Below are positions 37,948 through 48,229 of a stretch of 64,000 nucleotides of DNA, one piece after another. The notes under the pieces were generated by a model that saw nothing but the letters and a program-made list of their open reading frames with translations, searched no databases and was not told the origin of the DNA. Source of the DNA: Scleromitrula shiraiana (Eukaryota; Ascomycota; Leotiomycetes; Helotiales; Sclerotiniaceae); NCBI GenBank assembly GCA_028455995.1, contig JABELC010000002.1, forward strand, positions 1,612,001 through 1,676,000, read 5' to 3'. A program made the position numbers and the translations under genes. The stretch's first letter is position 1. The number at the start of each line of letters is the position of its first letter.

Positions 37948-38918
37948 ATGATGTTTTTCAACCGTCCATTTGCCTCCACATGCAATTTAACAAGACATTT
38001 CAAAAACATGGCTCCTGAAGTAGCACCAGGTGTTGTGGTTCAGCCTATGCCTCAAAGGTTTGAGGTCAAATCCCAAGAAGAAGATTGGACAGGGAGGAGC
38101 AGCACTGCCCTGAGAAGGAAGTTGCAAAACCGGCTGAATCAACGAGCTTCCAGTTCGTCATCCACGTGTCCGAAATACAATGAAATCTGCTTAACTTCTC
38201 TTTAGGAAAACGTAGAAGGCTTCAAAACAAAAAGCCCCCATCGCCAATATCGCCTATATATAATGAAGGGGCTATCATTTTAGATCCCTCGGCTATACCA
38301 CCACCATCACAAGACATATGTGCCAACCTCGCCAACCAACGCCAGATGCTTGCTGCCCATTCGTTCAGTGCTTACATTGCGAATACTCCCGTTCCGTCAG
38401 ATTCATATCTACTCACTCTTCTCCATTTCAATATTTTCCGGGCATTGTGCATGAACGTCCATCTTCTCAAAATAGACCCATTCGACATGAATGAAGATAT
38501 AATTTCGCCATTCAATCTAGAACCGCCCTGTGAATATAACTCCACAAACACAGTAAACCTACCGCCGTCACTGCAACCAACAAAAATGCAAAAGGCCATA
38601 AGGCATCATCCGGAGATTGACGTCTTTCCATTCCCACAGTGTAGAGATAATCTCCTCTTTGCAATCGCCACAGGTGCAGAGTGGGATGACGTAGCATTTT
38701 GTCGCGATGTCTTGTACGGGGTCGAAGACGGAGATGGAAGAACGGGGTTAATCGTCTGGAGTGATCCGTGGGTAGGCGATAGCTGGGAAGTGGAAGAGAA
38801 GTTCGCCAAGAAGTGGGCGTGGCTGCTTAAAGATTGCATAGAATTAATTGCAAGCACGAATAGATGGCGGGCGAAGAGGGGGGAACGCAGACTAATTTGG
38901 GGTGAGGTTTCATTGTGA
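37948..38918 (+). CDS. bZIP-type regulator with C-terminal DUF3425 domain
   Basis: Exons 37948-38152 and 38206-38918 give 305 residues. The DNA-binding basic region reads RRKLQNRLNQRAS-RKRRRLQ, split by the intron exactly between S and R. It fits the fungal N-x7-R basic-region rule, but no long leucine zipper follows. The C-terminal domain (PEIDVFPFPQCRDNLL, then LIVWSDPWVGDSWEVEEKFAKKWAWLLKDC) is typical of DUF3425 proteins, often found near secondary-metabolite genes. A second in-frame ATG at 38008 (MAPEVAPG) could be the true start. The donor GTTCGT is weak, but the frame requires it. It lies 409 bp upstream of an O-methyltransferase on the same strand. Confidence 0.83.
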
Positions 38919-39327
38919 GATTTTTCGGTAGCCACTCAGGTTGAGAAGGCGACGCGCAAATGGTTCGATTGGGCAAGGATCTCACGAGTCAGCTGCGAAT
39001 ATTGTGTTGGTATTTTTTTTAAAACATGGCGATGTACCAGGTGTTACTGTATGTCGGCTTGTGCAATGCTAGGCTGATCGGAAGATCTAGCCCGATCGCG
39101 CGGCTCCTGCATATCATTTTATCAGCCAGGGTTGTATACTCGGCTTCTTATCGGCGAGCATGTTTATTGCATCAAATCCCTGCTCGAGTTTTCTCCTACG
39201 TCAACCGCTATCACTTGCGCGAAGATAAAGGATATGTATATTCTATCTTAATGTATAGATTTTAGATCCACCGTGGGAAAATCATATTCATGTTTCGAAA
39301 TAGACGATTATATACCCATTATTCAAA
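38919..39327. other. Intergenic between DUF3425 regulator and O-methyltransferase
   Basis: About 400 bp that holds the methyltransferase promoter. No other feature is seen. Confidence 0.5.
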
Positions 39328-40760
39328 ATGCGTGGCCAAGAGACAAACGACTTGTTGCAAAGCTTAAACAATCTTATTTCAGATGCTTCTTTTGAGAAGG
39401 ATCTGAATATTAAACGTGAAGCACTACGTTTGAGCAAGGCGCTCACGGCAACACTTGAAGAGCCTGAGACTGCTGCTATTGAGATGGCCTTCTCGGTAAG
39501 TTGACTCATTCGACAATTCGAAATATATGCAAGAACTTACGCAAATTAGTCTTTCATTCCAATGAGCGTTAGAATAGCAGTTGGTCTCAATCTTTTCGAG
39601 CATATTGTTAATCATGGAGGGCCAATTACTCTATCCGAACTGGCCTCGCTCGCTGGGTGTGAAGAACTGTTCATAAGTTTGTGATGATAATCTTCAAGTA
39701 GCTGTACAGCAGTCAATAACCGAGATTTATAGAACGAACGTTAAGACCTCTTTCCGAATCAAGATTTGTCAAGGAAGTAGATGAAGACATTTGGGAAGCT
39801 ACTCCAATTAGTAAAGCAATGACTCAGCCCGGTATAGCTGCCGGACACAGATTACTGCAAGCATAATATTCTCCAGCTTACACAACGACCACTAACGGAT
39901 ATTTCTAGATGGGATATGCAAATCGCATGCGCAATCAAAGCACCAAAGTACTTTGAAGAAACAGGGTACAAATGCCCCACCGATCCCCTAGATGGTCTAA
40001 CACAATATACGCACCAAACCAAACTCGCAAGCTTCCAATATTACACCACCCTACCGCGCGTCATTTCGGACTTCAACACCTTCATGGGAAGCACAATGGG
40101 AGCGAGAAAATATTGGGTCGATTGGTTTCCAGTGCACAACCAAATCCTCAAAGACGCAACGGGGGATACCCCATTAATAGTTGATGTGGGCGGTGGAAGG
40201 GGCCATGACTTACAAGCTTTCCACGAGAAGTTTCCAGGAAAGGGAAAATTGGTCCTACAGGATCTTCCGCATGTGATTGAAGATATTCGGGAATTAGATG
40301 CTTCGATTGAGCGCTCAGGATATGATTTCTTCACCACGCAGCCTATCAAAGGTATATTAAGCGCCCCCCCCCCTTTTTTTCTCCACTTTCTCCATCCCCC
40401 AACCTACCCACTAACCCACGCATGAACAAACCCCCAGGTGCGCGCGTCTACTTCTACCACCACATACTGCACGACTGGTCCGACCACAAATGCATGGAGA
40501 TACTCTCCGTGCTGCGGCAAGCGATGAAACGCGGGTATTCCAAACTCCTCCTACACGAGATGATTGTTCCGGAGAAGGGAGCGTCGCATTTCCACGCGAT
40601 GCTGGATCTGACGATGATGGTTTTCAATAGCGGGATGGAGAGGACGGGGAGGCAGTTTACTGAGTTGCTGGCGAAGGCGGGGTTTGAGGTGGTTAGTATT
40701 TGGCTGCCGGATCAGGTGGATGCGGATGGGATTGTTGAGGCTGTGGTGAAGGGGGATTGA
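39328..40760 (+). CDS. SAM-dependent O-methyltransferase, family 2
   Basis: Five exons (39328-39495, 39550-39676, 39733-39856, 39909-40351, 40438-40760) give 394 residues, the usual length. An N-terminal helical dimerisation and winged-helix region (RIAVGLNLFEHIVNHGGPITLSELA) precedes a Rossmann domain. The SAM loop is DVGGGRGHD at 232-240, and LVLQDLPHVI follows. The general-base histidine is His299 in HHILHDWSD. The third intron appears to be GC-AG: donor GCAAGC at 39857, branch CTAAC, acceptor TTTCTAG. Without it the frame stops at once. The fourth intron carries C9 and T7 runs. The substrate cannot be told; relatives methylate hydroxyls on polyketides and aromatics. Confidence 0.88.
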
Positions 40761-41890
40761 AGGATTTGTCTTTTTTTTTTTCTTTCTTTCTTTCGACTGG
40801 CCTCTGTTTCGGTGTTTATTGTTATTTTTCGAATTGGAGAATATGAGGTCGAGACTGGATAGATAGATAGATACATATACGGTGGGCGCTATATACGTTA
40901 TCTTACACGGATTTTCTCCGATCAAACTTCGGACATGATAAGATGATAAGATGATATCGCATTGACATTAGCACCATTTATTCATAGAAATTACTTACCG
41001 CTTAAGTTTCTCTCTGAAATCACCAGTCCGAAAACACATCAGATAGAGCCCATTTCTCATTCACAATGCAGCCAAAATGGTGCCATGATGGAAACCTTCA
41101 CACATCGATATCCGTCACAGTACAACCAACTCGACCATGAGAAAGTTGAGGTTCTTTATACTGGATTCAGGCGTAGATAGATGTCTTTTTTTTTTTTTGA
41201 CAAGAATCATACAATAATGCATCGAGTGCTCGATATAAAATATCCTCGTTAATCACACATGACACAATGTCCAACTTCAATATATATATATATATATAAC
41301 AACGCGCCGGACAACCAACTGCTAATCGCAACACGGCCCAGTCTAAAAATTCACACGCTGAATATCGAGTGCGGCTTGTGAACCAAAATACCGCATCCCG
41401 CGAAATAAGGAGCATTGCAGCTACAAGCGAGGCATTGGCCCAGTTGGTTACAAACAACGACACGGCATAGTTTGATACCGTAGAAAGGTACCGTCTACCC
41501 TATACAGCTATTGAAGGACACGGCAATGGTAGGGTGCAGCGGTACGAGAACCTGTGCAACATAGTGCGACGATACAGCCGTTCGCATGAAATGGAGTGGG
41601 CCGATCAAGATTATTATGATGGGTACGACCTCCTGTACAGGTATATCTGAAAGCCGCATATATGAGATCCTGGCATTGATACTGCATGCTTTAAAGAATA
41701 GCCCACGAGAAGATGGGTGGGTTGATAAATAAAATATCATATGAGAGCCTGATGTGAATGATGGATACTTTCAAAGATCTATATCTATAATATGGACGGC
41801 TGGCCTACCATAGACAATTTATTCAGATACATGTATATTCATCCCAGTTAAGAATTACATCTCATACAATACCGAGAAGCAATATCCCAA
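40761..41890. other. Intergenic upstream of the HET-S relic
   Basis: About 1.1 kb. No supportable gene. A short T/C-rich 3' tract follows the methyltransferase stop, and a TA dinucleotide run lies at 41280-41298. Confidence 0.55.
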
Positions 41891-42941
41891 ATGGAGCCTA
41901 TTAGTTTCGCTGCCGGACTGGCAGGCCTGGCAGGTACATTCACCGCTTGTGTCGAGTGCTTCGAGTATATTCAATTTGCCCGCAGCTTTGGGAGTGGTTA
42001 TGGCAAGAGCTTGATAAAGTAAGCGTTTTACAATATATCCTCAATATGACGGAAGACCCTTCGAGAATCGCACGTACAGTGTTGACATTATGGATCTAGG
42101 CTTGACATCGCAAGGCTACAGATCATCCGCTGGGGAACATCGTTGGGAATTAATGGCGGAAGACCACTCTTGACAGAAGAACGTATTTCGGCCAAGACAG
42201 TTGGTTGATGAGTTCCGATTGGCAAAGCAGTTATTGGGTAATATTGCCATGTGTTTTGATAGGGCTAGAAAGGAATCCTTGAAGTTCACGGGTGATGCGA
42301 ATAAAGAGGTCGAGGTGTTGGATGCAAATGCAGATTTGGAGCAAACTTTTAAAGATCTACATGTCATGTTTAAGAGCCTTGCGTTGAAACGTCAGAGGAG
42401 TGCGAGTATTGGACAAAAAGTCAAGTGGGCGATTTATCGAAAAGGAAAGTTTGAATCAATGATCGGTGACAATGATGAGCAGGTGGAGAAGTTAATAGAG
42501 GTATTCCCAGCAGCGGATCGATAATTGGCGCTATGCAAAGAGGAAGTTGGTGAGGCGAGAGAAGTGGATACTTTGAAGGGGATGAGAAAAATCGCAGGCG
42601 TGCAAGACAGGCTTTTAAGCAAGGCTCTGGAGGGTGAGCTAGGGGCGAGAGGCCATAGCTTCAAGGACCTGGACTATAGTGGTAGCGCTCAGGTGCATGC
42701 TGGTGACACCAATGCTACAGGAAGAGAGAGCAAAGGGCACTCCTATAGCGGTGTTAAGGCAAAGGATAATGCGGTTGTGCACCTTGACAATGTTAACAAT
42801 TGGGGGCGGAGAATCATTGGGAGCTTTAGATGTATCGAGCCATGCCGTAAATTTATCCATCAATTTCGAGATCATCCAAGTTTTAATGTCCTTAATCTCT
42901 CAAATCCTATGTTAGAATTCCAGCCCCAAACAACGGCGTAA
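41891..42941 (+). pseudogene. Decayed HET-S-type gene: HeLo domain plus HRAM-like amyloid motif
   Basis: The first exon (41891-42018) begins MEPISFAAGLAGLAG and continues ACVECFEYIQ, closely like the N-terminal helix of Podospora HET-s. A normal intron (42019-42099) leads to KLDIARLQIIRWG, another HET-s block. The frame then breaks. Homology runs in one frame to a TGA at 42206 and resumes one base out of register from about 42201. A second break is an in-frame TAA at 42522-42524. After it, the C-terminal part carries two 20-residue pseudo-repeats of HRAM type (42654-42713 and 42738-42797). In intact relatives the HeLo domain is a membrane-disrupting cell-death effector triggered by templating of the amyloid motif. 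No partner NLR gene is next to it. The last 70 bases overlap the antisense end of PPM1. An assembly error cannot explain both breaks easily, so I call a pseudogene. Confidence 0.82.
42654..42797 (+). other. HRAM-like amyloid motif, two pseudo-repeats
   Basis: Two 20-residue segments are separated by an 8-residue linker (ATGRESKG). Both start HS-aromatic. Both carry A-x-V-H at positions 12-15, D at 17 and N at 20. This layout (two equal pseudo-repeats, alternating polar and hydrophobic, with Asn ladders) is that of HET-s related amyloid motifs, which stack as a beta-solenoid. Both repeats are intact although the upstream reading frame is broken. Confidence 0.72.
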
Positions 42942-44098
42942 TGTCTGGCTAAAAGCAGCCACTCTTCGACTTCGTCTAAGCCTTCCAGTCTATCCACCCT
43001 TCTCTTCTCGTCTATTTCAACCCAATTCTCCCAGATATTCTCTATACTCACAGCATTGATTCCAAATCCTGAGACACCAAAGCCAAGTTCTGCTAATCTG
43101 GCGCGCTGGTCATCAACAGTCTTATACTTTCTTACTGTAGGCATAGTTATACCTCGCGATGCGAGGTTCTCGACCATCATCTGTCCAAATGCATCGTGCA
43201 CACCTATTGGCTCGTAAAGTATAATGCCAACATGTGAAATTTTGTCTGTAAACCACTTTACCACATTTTCTGCTACCTCGACATCCAAGTAACATAAACA
43301 GCACTCTGATATTATTAATGTTGGAATGTCACTTCTGATTCCATTGAAATTCTCGAGTTTTTGCAAAGAGGGTAGCTGTCGGAGATCCATAGGATGACAT
43401 ATATAACCGACTTCGAGCTGATCGCCAGAATTGCGACTGAGCCCCCATTCTAATCCACTAGCTGCGTTTGTCCCAGATGCATCATCTGTTCTCTGTTCGT
43501 TCTCGAATAACCTCTCTAGACCCACAAGTTTTGAGTGATTTTTCTGTACGAGTCGATATTTTGCAGCGCAGACAGTTGGAAAATCAAATTCGTGATAGAT
43601 AAGATTGTTATGGAGATTCCGCGCTCGAAGACGAAAGTATCGAGTATCCGTGCCTGCACCCAGAGATATAATTTGCTTCTTTTGTGGGAGAGAATCATCA
43701 TTGCTAGTTAGAAAGGCATCGACGAGAATATCTAAAGCTGTTGTGCGTGAATAGGTTCCTATCTCGAAATCATATATTAGCTGGTTCCAAATATGTTAGT
43801 GGACTGCACTCGCAGAAACGAAGGCAAACGGACCTCTGTTTATGATCGGCAGCCTTCGTGTACCACTACCGCTAACAAAATAATGGGCAAAAGGGTCATC
43901 TAGGTATCCAAGGGAGACTGCGCTGAGGCGAGATACCGCTGCATCGGTATCGGTACCTTGGATCGCAACATCTTTTCGATTCGAAGATGTTTCAGAATGA
44001 GGATTCAAAGGATCACGTAAACCTTGGCCTCTACCTCTACCACGAGCTCGAAGTCCTCCTCTCAATGAAAACAAATTTGGAATTTGTTGTGAAGACAT
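42872..44098 (-). CDS. PPM1: Leucine carboxyl methyltransferase 1 (PP2A methyltransferase, Ppm1)
   Basis: Exons 44098-43834 and 43758-42872 (75-bp intron) encode 383 residues. The enzyme methylates the C-terminal Leu of the PP2A catalytic subunit. Landmarks: an Arg/Gly-rich N-terminal extension (GGLRARGRGRGQG), DDPFAHYFV, INRGTYSRTTALDILVDAFL across the junction, the SAM motif SLGAGTDTRYFRL (120-132), YHEFDFP, TLIISECCLCYLD, ILYEPIGVHDAFGQMM and the C-terminal EEWLLLARHYAVVWGW. Motif order and length match the family. Its 3' end overlaps the HET-S relic on the opposite strand by 70 bp. The RG-rich N-terminus is not part of the core fold. Confidence 0.94.
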
Positions 44099-44325
44099 GA
44101 TATTGTTGAAGTGTGTTATCCAGAGAAGATGATGGAGGGGTAAGGCTGTATTATTGTATGGATGTAGAAGGTGATGAAAGTTACATAATACTTACATAAT
44201 ACTTACATAATACAAGCAATCTAATAACTCACTGATGATACACATTAATAACAAGCATAATGAGTGAGTGAGTGGTACAGCATAACCTTCTCAGCCTTAT
44301 CATGGAACTCTGAGGTTTTTAGCTT

Positions 44326-44402
44326 AGGTACACACACTACTTATTACACACACTACACACTACTTACACACACTACTTACACACACTACTTACACACACT
44401 AC
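44326..44402. repeat. ACACACTACTT imperfect tandem array
   Basis: Four to five imperfect copies of an 11-12-bp unit, with nested AC runs. Confidence 0.75.
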
Positions 44403-44502
44403 ACGGTAGAATTAAAAGGGATCTCATATCACGTATTATGTTAGGTTCAAGACAGATGTCACAGAGCACAGAAACTGACAATCAAGTGTGATACATTAAC
44501 GC

Positions 44503-44556
<54 letters not shown>
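44503..44556. repeat. AAT trinucleotide microsatellite
   Basis: About 18 pure AAT units. Confidence 0.9.
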
Positions 44557-44557
<1 letters not shown>

Positions 44558-45211
44558 TGGGTTATCCAACATTCCAACATTCCAACCATCCATAATATTG
44601 TGAAGTAGTGCAGATTGCCTCACTACTTTCAGATACTCGAAAGGGTTACACGATGCGATCAGGGATTAGGATTGGGATTGAGGCTTGACTTTTAAAATTA
44701 ACCTTGAAAGCGCTAAACTTTATTTGATGGAATTAATTTAAACTTTCAACAATAATCTACCTATCGTACCTTATTCATTGGTTCATTTTTACATTTTTTT
44801 TGCATTTAAGCTCAATACTTCTCATTTTTAGGTATTAGTTTAAATATTCTAGATAATCATTTCATATTTTTATTTTTTTTTTATTTTTTTTTTCAATTTA
44901 CCCGTCATAGAATTCCACTTGAGTATTTAAAAACATGGATTTAAATTATGCAATTTCCACAGAAGTCGTGATATTCGGCTCTGATATCATGAATTGGTAC
45001 AAAAAATGATAGGAAAGGGAAATTAAGCCCCGGAATGAGAAGGTGTGAACGCTTCAATTCAATTATAATTTATAATTTATTATTTATTACTCGTAGACGA
45101 AGAGTGATCACTTTTTCTAGGTACTACTCACTGACCACCACCACCAACCAACCAACCAACTAAAACTTTGTCCAATGCTGTTTCCCCCACTCATCCTCCC
45201 CTCCATCTTCA

Positions 45212-45302
45212 CACATACCTTCATACCTTCATACCTTCATCCCTTCATCCCCATTCATCCCCATTTATCCCCATTCATCCCATTCATCCCATTCATCCCC
45301 TT
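45212..45302. repeat. TTCATACC / CCATTCATCC tandem arrays
   Basis: Three ATACCTTC units pass into about six 9-10-bp CCATTCATC units. All are pyrimidine-biased on the plus strand, 250 bp upstream of the SUN start codon. Confidence 0.75.
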
Positions 45303-45550
45303 CACTCTTTTCTCTATCTTCACAATCGTTTCATCTGTGACCGTTACACTCATTTTACTCCATTTTACTCATTTTTACATCAACTCCATGTTATTAACAA
45401 CATGTCACTCATTTGATCATCTTTGACATTCATTAAGATTATAGGAATACTAGAATCAACTAACCAACCTTTGAAGACTCGCACTTGAACGCGCTTGCGA
45501 ATACATTTGGAAAATTCTCCAGTTAGCAACAGATCTTAACATTCTATACA

Positions 45551-47174
45551 ATGAAATTTTTGGATATTAAAATCGCAATTGGCGCGATTGTAGGCCTTAT
45601 ACTACTCTCTTGCGAAGCCAAACATGATCATGGCCTCTCACACTTAGATGTACTTGAAAAACAACATTCACATAAAAGGCTTCATGCATCACCACGAGCG
45701 GAACCATCTGGAGAGGTTATAAAGCGTGCTGGCCAATGCGCATTTCCTACAAATGCTGGACTTGTCGCTATCACACCTGGTTCTTCTAATGCCGGTTGGG
45801 CAATGAGCCCAGATCAGTCATGCACTCCAGGTTCATATTGTCCATATGCTTGCCCTCCTGGTCAAGTCATGGCTCAATGGAACCCGAAGGCTACTTCGTA
45901 CAGTTATCCATTATCCATGGTATGTGGGATATTGTTAAGTTGTTTCAGTACACTTACTCTTGATAGGATGGAGGGTTATACTGCGACTCAAATGGTCAAA
46001 TAAGCAAGCCTTTTTCAAATCAACCATATTGTGTGTCTGGAACAGGAACAGTCGGGGTCGTCAACAACTGTGGTGGAAAGGTCTCTTTTTGCCAAACAGT
46101 GTTGCCGGGAAATGAGGCAATGTTGATACCAACTCAAGTTGACAGCTCCTCTCAATTAGCTGTTCCTGGTACAGACTATTGGTGTGAAACCGCGGCCCAG
46201 TATGTCCAGTTAACGTGTTCTGTATAGATCCAAGAAAACTAATTGCTAATAGTTACTACATTAATGCTCCTGGTGTCTCCACCTCTGAGGCTTGTACTTG
46301 GGGAGATGGCTCAAAGCCAATTGGAAATTGGGCTCCTTATGTTGCAGGAGCAAATACAGTAGCTAATGGTGATACATATGTTAAGATCGCTTGGAACCCT
46401 ATTTGGACCGGTTCTTCTCTATCAAAGACAATGCCTACTTTTGGAATCAAAGTCGAGTGTTCAGGCTCTGGTTGTAATGGAACACCATGTTCAATCGATC
46501 CATCAACCGACGGAATTGGTGGAGTCACAAGCGCCGACCAATCTTCGGGGGCCGGTGGAGCGAATTTTTGCGTTGTTACAGTCCCTTCAGGTCGAACAGC
46601 TGATATCGTGGTTTTCGAAATTGGTAGTTCTGGTAGTTCTGGTAGCTCTCGCGCATCGTCCTCCAAGGCCCCTTCCAGTAGCGCTTCTCCTACTTCTACA
46701 TCGTCTTCAATACCCTCAACCTCGTCATCTTCAAGTACCTCCACAACAACCTCATATTCGTCCGAATCGTCAACTTCAAGCTCTTCTTCATCTTCATCTT
46801 CATCTTCATCTTCATCCTCATCCTCATCTTCATCCTCATCGCTTTCAAGTTCGACTTCATCAACTTCAACTTCAACTTCAACCTCATCTCTATATCTTCA
46901 CACATCAAGCATTATCCAAACATCCTCATACCAATCCATCTCAGAGTCTCCTCATGTTCTTTTCCAGAATGGAACCTCAGCTACCGCCAGTATAAGCGCA
47001 CCCGTTCCACTATACACAGGTACCGCAGCAGCCAACCAGATCACGAGCGCCGATACTGCCGCCGTGGCAGCAGCAACAACGATAAGCAAAAAGAAATCTT
47101 CGGCTAACATGAAACAAGTATCAAACTCCATGTTCGGCCTTGTCTTACTTCTTGCTATCTCTTGCTTAAGTTAA
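45551..47174 (+). CDS. SUN-family cell-wall protein, Ser-rich and GPI-anchored
   Basis: Exons 45551-45919, 45967-46199 and 46253-47174 encode 507 residues. A signal peptide (MKFLDIKIAIGAIVGLILLSCEA) is followed by a His-rich propeptide with a KR site before AGQCAFP. The SUN domain then reads SPDQSCTPGSYCPYACPPGQVMAQWNP, GGLYCDSNG, FCQTVLPGNEAMLIPT, YWCETAAHYYINAPG and GDGSKPIGNWAPYVAG. Many conserved cysteines are present. A long Ser/Thr tract (about 46620-46880) and a C-terminal hydrophobic tail (MFGLVLLLAISCLS) indicate a GPI anchor. SUN proteins act on beta-glucan in septation and wall remodelling. The GPI tail after the domain suggests the group-II type rather than the yeast Sun4/Uth1 type. 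Confidence 0.92.
46770..46880 (+). repeat. Ser-coding TC-rich repeat inside SUN gene
   Basis: TCTTCA/TCATCT hexanucleotide repeats encode an almost pure serine run. Such tracts change length easily and set the spacing between the wall-bound domain and the anchor. Confidence 0.8.
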
Positions 47175-48229
47175 TCTTTCGAAACTACAACAAATCAATT
47201 TTCTTAGCTACATATCTTCCCTTCCCCAGGATCCGTTACCAAGCACTACATTCTAATACATCTGGATTACGATATATTCTCTACGACCTTATCACTCACT
47301 TTATGACGGCTCTGTATTTTCCGTCATATACAATACTATGCAATCTTAATTTCTTATTGAGTAATTTTGTCTCCGTACATACATTCATCAATGGCACATG
47401 CAAACTAGTATTCCTAGATGCATACCATTTCTCAAACAATCTAATTTGGATTCATCATCATCTTCTTCTTCTTAATTCTGGAATCACCTTTTATATACCC
47501 CTTTTTTTCTTACTATTTTTGGGGAGGAACTTTTTTTGCGATTTATTGGATGGACAATTCAGTCGTCTACTTTTTTTGGATTGGGGAAACTGGAGGGGGG
47601 ATGGTGAATGGGGTTGGATTTTTTTTAACGATTCATACATATGATTGATGTTTGTATACGATATTTGGCTTGGTTATATGGAGGTATGTTGTGTCTTCAT
47701 GAAAGGATCTATCTACGATGGCTCGACTTGGTTTATTGGAAGTGGACATTTGGAAGGAATTGGCTTGGGGCGGTTGGTGGTTGGAGGTGGGTGGATGAGA
47801 CATATTTTAAGTTATTTGTATAATTTTTAATGCCTACCCAATTCTACATCCGTAGATTTGGGGCGGGTGTGGTTATTGATTCAGATATGGAGGATGTATT
47901 GTGTAGCGTAGCTTAGTGTGTCTGGATACACAACGGACAAATATTAAGTGGTTGCTGGCTTATTTTAGTGGGAGAGCATGAAATGAAGATTCTACTTATC
48001 CCAATCAAAATACTCTTCCAAACCATATTCCAACATGTTTCTTGCTACACACGTCTCTCTCCAATGGCGATTGACAACCGATCGCAAGATTATATCATAC
48101 ATGTTGTCATTTCCAGTCTTCCCCTATCTTTTCAAGATTCAATATCCAATATGCTATTCATCCGACGAACAACGAAATACAAATATATCTTATTGATTTG
48201 ATTCAGTCCAAAGAGCTATGTATAACAAG
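47175..48229. other. 3' region of SUN gene and intergenic
   Basis: No supportable gene. A 160-codon open frame at 47162-47644 is T-rich, overlaps the SUN stop and resembles no protein, so it is read as 3' UTR. Confidence 0.55.

Larger units (their letters stand above)
44099..45550. other. Divergent intergenic PPM1 / SUN gene
   Basis: About 1.45 kb with no gene. It contains three TACATAATACT repeats (44182-44212), an ACACACTACTT array (44326-44402), an AAT array (44503-44556), T-rich blocks at 44790-44900, and a CCTTCAT/CCCATTCAT array (45212-45302) in the SUN promoter. Confidence 0.6.

Noticed and set aside
40962..41180. 72-codon plus-strand frame after the O-methyltransferase
   Set aside because: No motif, no conserved start, and composition like the surrounding spacer.
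46337..46995. Long frames antisense and out of frame to the SUN Ser tract
   Set aside because: Repeat-driven shadows of the TCx tract; the SUN frame is the one with family motifs.
47162..47644. 160-codon plus-strand open frame after the SUN gene
   Set aside because: It overlaps the SUN stop, is Leu/Phe-rich from T-rich DNA, has no recognisable motif and best fits a 3' UTR.
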